Assembly: GCA_902534735.1 (NCBI GenBank)
Contig: CACARD010000005.1
Coordinates: forward strand, 1 to 64,000
DNA: 64,000 bases
Direction of reading: 5' to 3'
Source: an uncultured Pelagibacteraceae bacterium
Lineage (GTDB): Bacteria; Pseudomonadota; Alphaproteobacteria; Pelagibacterales; Pelagibacteraceae
Both the position numbers and the translations under genes were made by a program. Shown piece after piece: positions 61,558 to 64,000 of this stretch. Numbering within the stretch: the stretch's first letter is position 1; the number at the start of each line of letters is the position of its first letter. The notes under the pieces were generated by a model that worked only from the letters and a program-made list of their open reading frames with translations, was not told the origin of the DNA and made no database searches.

Positions 61558-63005
61558 TAATATTTTCTCCAAAAAGATGGAATAAATAATACTAGAATTG
61601 CAAATAATTCCAACCTTCCAAGTATCATTGCAGCACTGAGAACCCATTTAGAAAAATCAGACAGGCTTGAAAAACTTCCGTTTGGACCAATAATATCGCC
61701 TAAACCTGGACCAACATTTGAAATTGACGTGGCAGCTGCCGAAATTGCTGTAATAAAATTTAATCCATCAAGCGATAAAAGCGCAGTCACAACAAAAAAT
61801 ATTAATATGTAAAGGAATATAAATGAAATAATTGAGTCCATAAATTTTTCATCCACATTATTATTTTGATATTTAATTTTGAAAATTCCTCGAGGATAAA
61901 TTATTTTTTTCAGCTGGTTTGATATAAATTGATACAAAATTTGAACTCTAAAAATCTTTATTCCACAAGTTGTAGAGCCAGCACAGCCTCCAATAAACAT
62001 TAAAATTATGAAGTATACTAATGGAAATTGACCCCAATTACTAAAATTTTCTGTAGCATATCCTGTTCCAGTCAAAATAGAAATTATATTAAAGCTAACA
62101 GATAAAAAACTTATTTCAGTTAAGCTTTTATTTATAACAGATAAATAAAAAAACATTAAAAGAATTGAAATAATAACCAAAATTATAAAAGTTTTTATTT
62201 GTGTGTCTTTGAAAAATATTTTCTTATCTCCAGCCAAGTATTTGATGTAACTAATAAAAGGTATACTTCCAAGAATAATAAATATTATTGCATTAATTTC
62301 TATTAACGAGCTGTTAAAATAACCTATAGATTCATTATAATTTGCAAAACCTCCAGTCGCTATTGTTGTCATAGCATGCACGATACTATCAAAAAAACTC
62401 ATCCCAAATATAAAATAAAAAAAAGCACAAGTTAAAGTTAATAAGCTATATATAGACAATAATCTCAAAGAAACTTCTTTAGTTTTAGGAAAAATTTTTT
62501 CAGAAGTATCATTAGATGAAATATTGAAAAGTTGCATACCCCCTATATTCATTAAAGGCATTAAAGTGATTGCCATTACGATAATTCCAATACCGCCAAA
62601 CCACTGTAACATTCCTCTCCAAAGTAATATCGCTTTAGACGTTTCATTTAGATTCGTGATAATTGTAGATCCTGTTGTTGTAATACCAGACATGCTCTCA
62701 AAAAACGCATCTGTAAAACTCAAATCCGTACTAGAAAAAATTAAAGGTAAAGAACCAAATATAGCAATACTTAACCAGGAAAGTGTTGTGAGCAAAAAAG
62801 CTTGAGGTAAGCTTATCTTTTTATCGTGATCATAATTAGAAATGAAAAATAAAAATCCAAAAACAATAGTAACAATCATTGATCCGATAAATCCTGCATC
62901 AATTTGATCAAATATTAATTGAACCAAAATAGGTACAATCATTGAAAGACCTAAAATAATTTGCAAAACCCCTAATGTAAAAAAGACAGTTTTATAATTG
63001 GACAT
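61557..63005 (-). CDS. trkH: Trk-type potassium uptake transmembrane protein
   Basis: Ion-conducting subunit of a Trk/Ktr K+ system with four pore repeats. The filter-like segments are SMSGITTTGSTI, TTIATGGFANY, ILTGTGYATENF and TSISNVGPGLG, each with the key glycine. Length (482 aa) is normal for TrkH. The NAD-binding regulator TrkA is not in the window. It is first in the minus-strand trkH-ampG-nlpC/P60 unit and divergent from lysS. Confidence 0.93.
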   Translation of the reverse strand: MSNYKTVFFTLGVLQIILGLSMIVPILVQLIFDQIDAGFIGSMIVTIVFGFLFFISNYDHDKKISLPQAFLLTTLSWLSIAIFGSLPLIFSSTDLSFTDAFFESMSGITTTGSTIITNLNETSKAILLWRGMLQWFGGIGIIVMAITLMPLMNIGGMQLFNISSNDTSEKIFPKTKEVSLRLLSIYSLLTLTCAFFYFIFGMSFFDSIVHAMTTIATGGFANYNESIGYFNSSLIEINAIIFIILGSIPFISYIKYLAGDKKIFFKDTQIKTFIILVIISILLMFFYLSVINKSLTEISFLSVSFNIISILTGTGYATENFSNWGQFPLVYFIILMFIGGCAGSTTCGIKIFRVQILYQFISNQLKKIIYPRGIFKIKYQNNNVDEKFMDSIISFIFLYILIFFVVTALLSLDGLNFITAISAAATSISNVGPGLGDIIGPNGSFSSLSDFSKWVLSAAMILGRLELFAILVLFIPSFWRKY

Positions 63006-63006
63006 T

Positions 63007-63034
63007 TTGAATGGACATTATTTTATGGTAAATA
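63007..63034 (+). promoter_or_regulatory. Candidate promoter of the lysyl-tRNA synthetase gene
   Basis: TTGAAT (63007-63012), 16-nt spacer, TAAATA (63029-63034), in the 86-bp divergent gap between trkH and lysS. Moderate match only; a start near 63041 would leave a leader of about 50 nt. Confidence 0.3.
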
Positions 63035-63091
63035 AATTTCAACTCTATATGAATTATTAAAAAGGCTGATATTAAGGATATTTAAGTAGTT

Positions 63092-64000
63092 GTGATAGAC
63101 AAAACAAATTTTGACAAAACAAACGCCTGGCCATTTGTTGAGGCTAAAAAGCTATTAAGAGAGAGAAAATCGAACATAGAGAAAAAAAATAAAATTGTTT
63201 TACAAACTGGTTATGGTCCTAGTGGTCTACCACATATAGGTACATTTGGAGAAGTTGCAAGGACGACAATGATTGTCAACGCTCTTGATCATTTAACAGA
63301 TATTCCAAAGGAAATTATTACATTTTCTGATGATATGGATGGTCTTAGAAAAGTACCTGAAAATGTTCCAAATCAAGAAAAGCTCAAGAATAATCTTCAC
63401 AAACCTTTAACGGATGTCCCTGATCCATTTGAAAAGTTTAGTAGTTTTGGAGAACATAATAATAATATGTTGAAACAATTTCTTGATAATTTTAAATTTG
63501 AATATTCATTTAAAAGTTCTACAGAACTCTACAAGTCTGGTTATTTTAATGACACCCTAAAATTAGTTCTAGAAAATTATGAAAAAATTATGGAAATAAT
63601 TCTTCCAACTTTAGGCAAAGAAAGACAAAAAACCTATTCCCCCTTTTTACCAATATGCCCAGAAACTGGAAAAGTTCTTGAAATACCTGTTTTAGAAATT
63701 GATTCTAAATCTTCTAAAATCATATTTGATAATAATGGATCAAAATTGGAAAAAAGTATTTTAGACGGGAACTGCAAATTGCAATGGAAAGTTGATTGGG
63801 CAATGAGATGGTACGCTTTAGATGTTGATTTTGAAATGTATGGAAAGGATTTAATTGAGAGTGCAATTCTTTCAACTAAGATTATTAAAACATTAGGTAA
63901 GTCTAACCCATCTGGTTTTGCGTATGAACTTTTTTTGGACGAAAAAGGTGAAAAAATATCTAAATCAAAAGGTAATGGAGTAACTATAGATGAATGGCTG
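63092..64000 (+). CDS. lysS: Lysyl-tRNA synthetase, class I (3' end outside window)
   Basis: Charges tRNA-Lys. The Rossmann-fold class I signature is GPSGLPHIGTFGE (HIGH motif as HIGT) near residue 47, and GEKISKSKGNG (KMSKS motif) is near residue 290, with VDWAMRWYALDVDFEMYGKD between them, as in class I LysRS of archaea and alphaproteobacteria. 303 codons are visible without a stop. GTG at 63092 is the only plausible start: the frame has TAA at 63083 and no ATG before the HIGH region. AAGGA lies 13 nt upstream. Confidence 0.95.
   Translation, partial: MIDKTNFDKTNAWPFVEAKKLLRERKSNIEKKNKIVLQTGYGPSGLPHIGTFGEVARTTMIVNALDHLTDIPKEIITFSDDMDGLRKVPENVPNQEKLKNNLHKPLTDVPDPFEKFSSFGEHNNNMLKQFLDNFKFEYSFKSSTELYKSGYFNDTLKLVLENYEKIMEIILPTLGKERQKTYSPFLPICPETGKVLEIPVLEIDSKSSKIIFDNNGSKLEKSILDGNCKLQWKVDWAMRWYALDVDFEMYGKDLIESAILSTKIIKTLGKSNPSGFAYELFLDEKGEKISKSKGNGVTIDEWL

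Noticed and set aside
61558..61647. Longer start for the AmpG-like permease
   Set aside because: It would overlap trkH by 91 bp and adds residues without family resemblance; ATG 61557 gives a TAATG coupling like others in the window.

Overview
The window is about 30% G+C and almost fully coding, with frequent stop/start overlaps, three convergent gene pairs whose stop codons overlap, and no rRNA, tRNA, insertion sequence, phage gene or CRISPR array that I can see. Gene content points to a marine SAR11-type alphaproteobacterium (Pelagibacterales). The main indicators are a 369-residue DmdA-type DMSP demethylase with its CoA ligase and dehydrogenase, a TRAP transporter, a SAM-II riboswitch before metX, a class I lysyl-tRNA synthetase, and extreme compaction. 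The organism assignment is an inference from content and composition.

Layout. 1-6000: the end of an amidase and a three-gene TRAP transporter (TakP-like binding protein, an oversized small permease, and a large permease with a long cytosolic-looking C-terminal extension). 6-10 kb, minus strand: gamma-glutamyltransferase, oxalyl-CoA-synthetase-like ligase, and a PanE-family reductase. 10-13.6 kb, plus strand: MFS and EamA transporters, an alpha/beta hydrolase and an unknown exported protein. 13.6-16.9 kb: the SRP locus, with ftsY and dapF on the minus strand and ffh on the plus strand, separated by a G+C-rich, strongly structured leader or ncRNA. 16.9-21.8 kb: rpsP-trmD-rplS (no rimM) and leuCDB. 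21.8-26.4 kb: dmdC, dmdB, dmdA. 26.4-40.8 kb: asd, sdhCDAB, mmsA, mdh, sucCD, sucAB, lpd, which together cover much of the TCA cycle. 40.8-43.4 kb: a methyltransferase and priA. 43.5-48.3 kb: atpHAGDC (F1-ATPase). 48.3-54.8 kb, minus strand: a likely nine-gene unit rplU-rpmA-obgE-proB-proA-nadD-rsfS-ctpA-rppH with a recognisable promoter. 54.9-57.4 kb, minus strand: metX-metW-gloB behind a SAM-II riboswitch. 57.5-59.4 kb: hisC and tyrA. 59.4-63 kb, minus strand: trkH, an AmpG-like transporter, and an SH3/NlpC-P60 peptidase. 63.1-64 kb: the start of class I lysS, cut by the window end.

How it fits together. The window joins carbon uptake (TRAP, amidase, oxalyl-CoA ligase) to sulfur and one-carbon supply (DmdABC, metXW), and then to the TCA cycle, succinate dehydrogenase and ATP synthase. 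The observations I consider most worth checking are three. (1) The structured RNA upstream of ffh has about 54% G+C over roughly 100 nt, and its 3' strand covers the place where a ribosome binding site would lie. (2) SdhC and SdhD align without gaps to the E. coli subunits but lack both axial heme b histidines. (3) The TRAP large permease carries a coiled-coil extension of about 330 residues. I did not find a wholly new multi-gene system; these are unusual features of otherwise recognisable genes.
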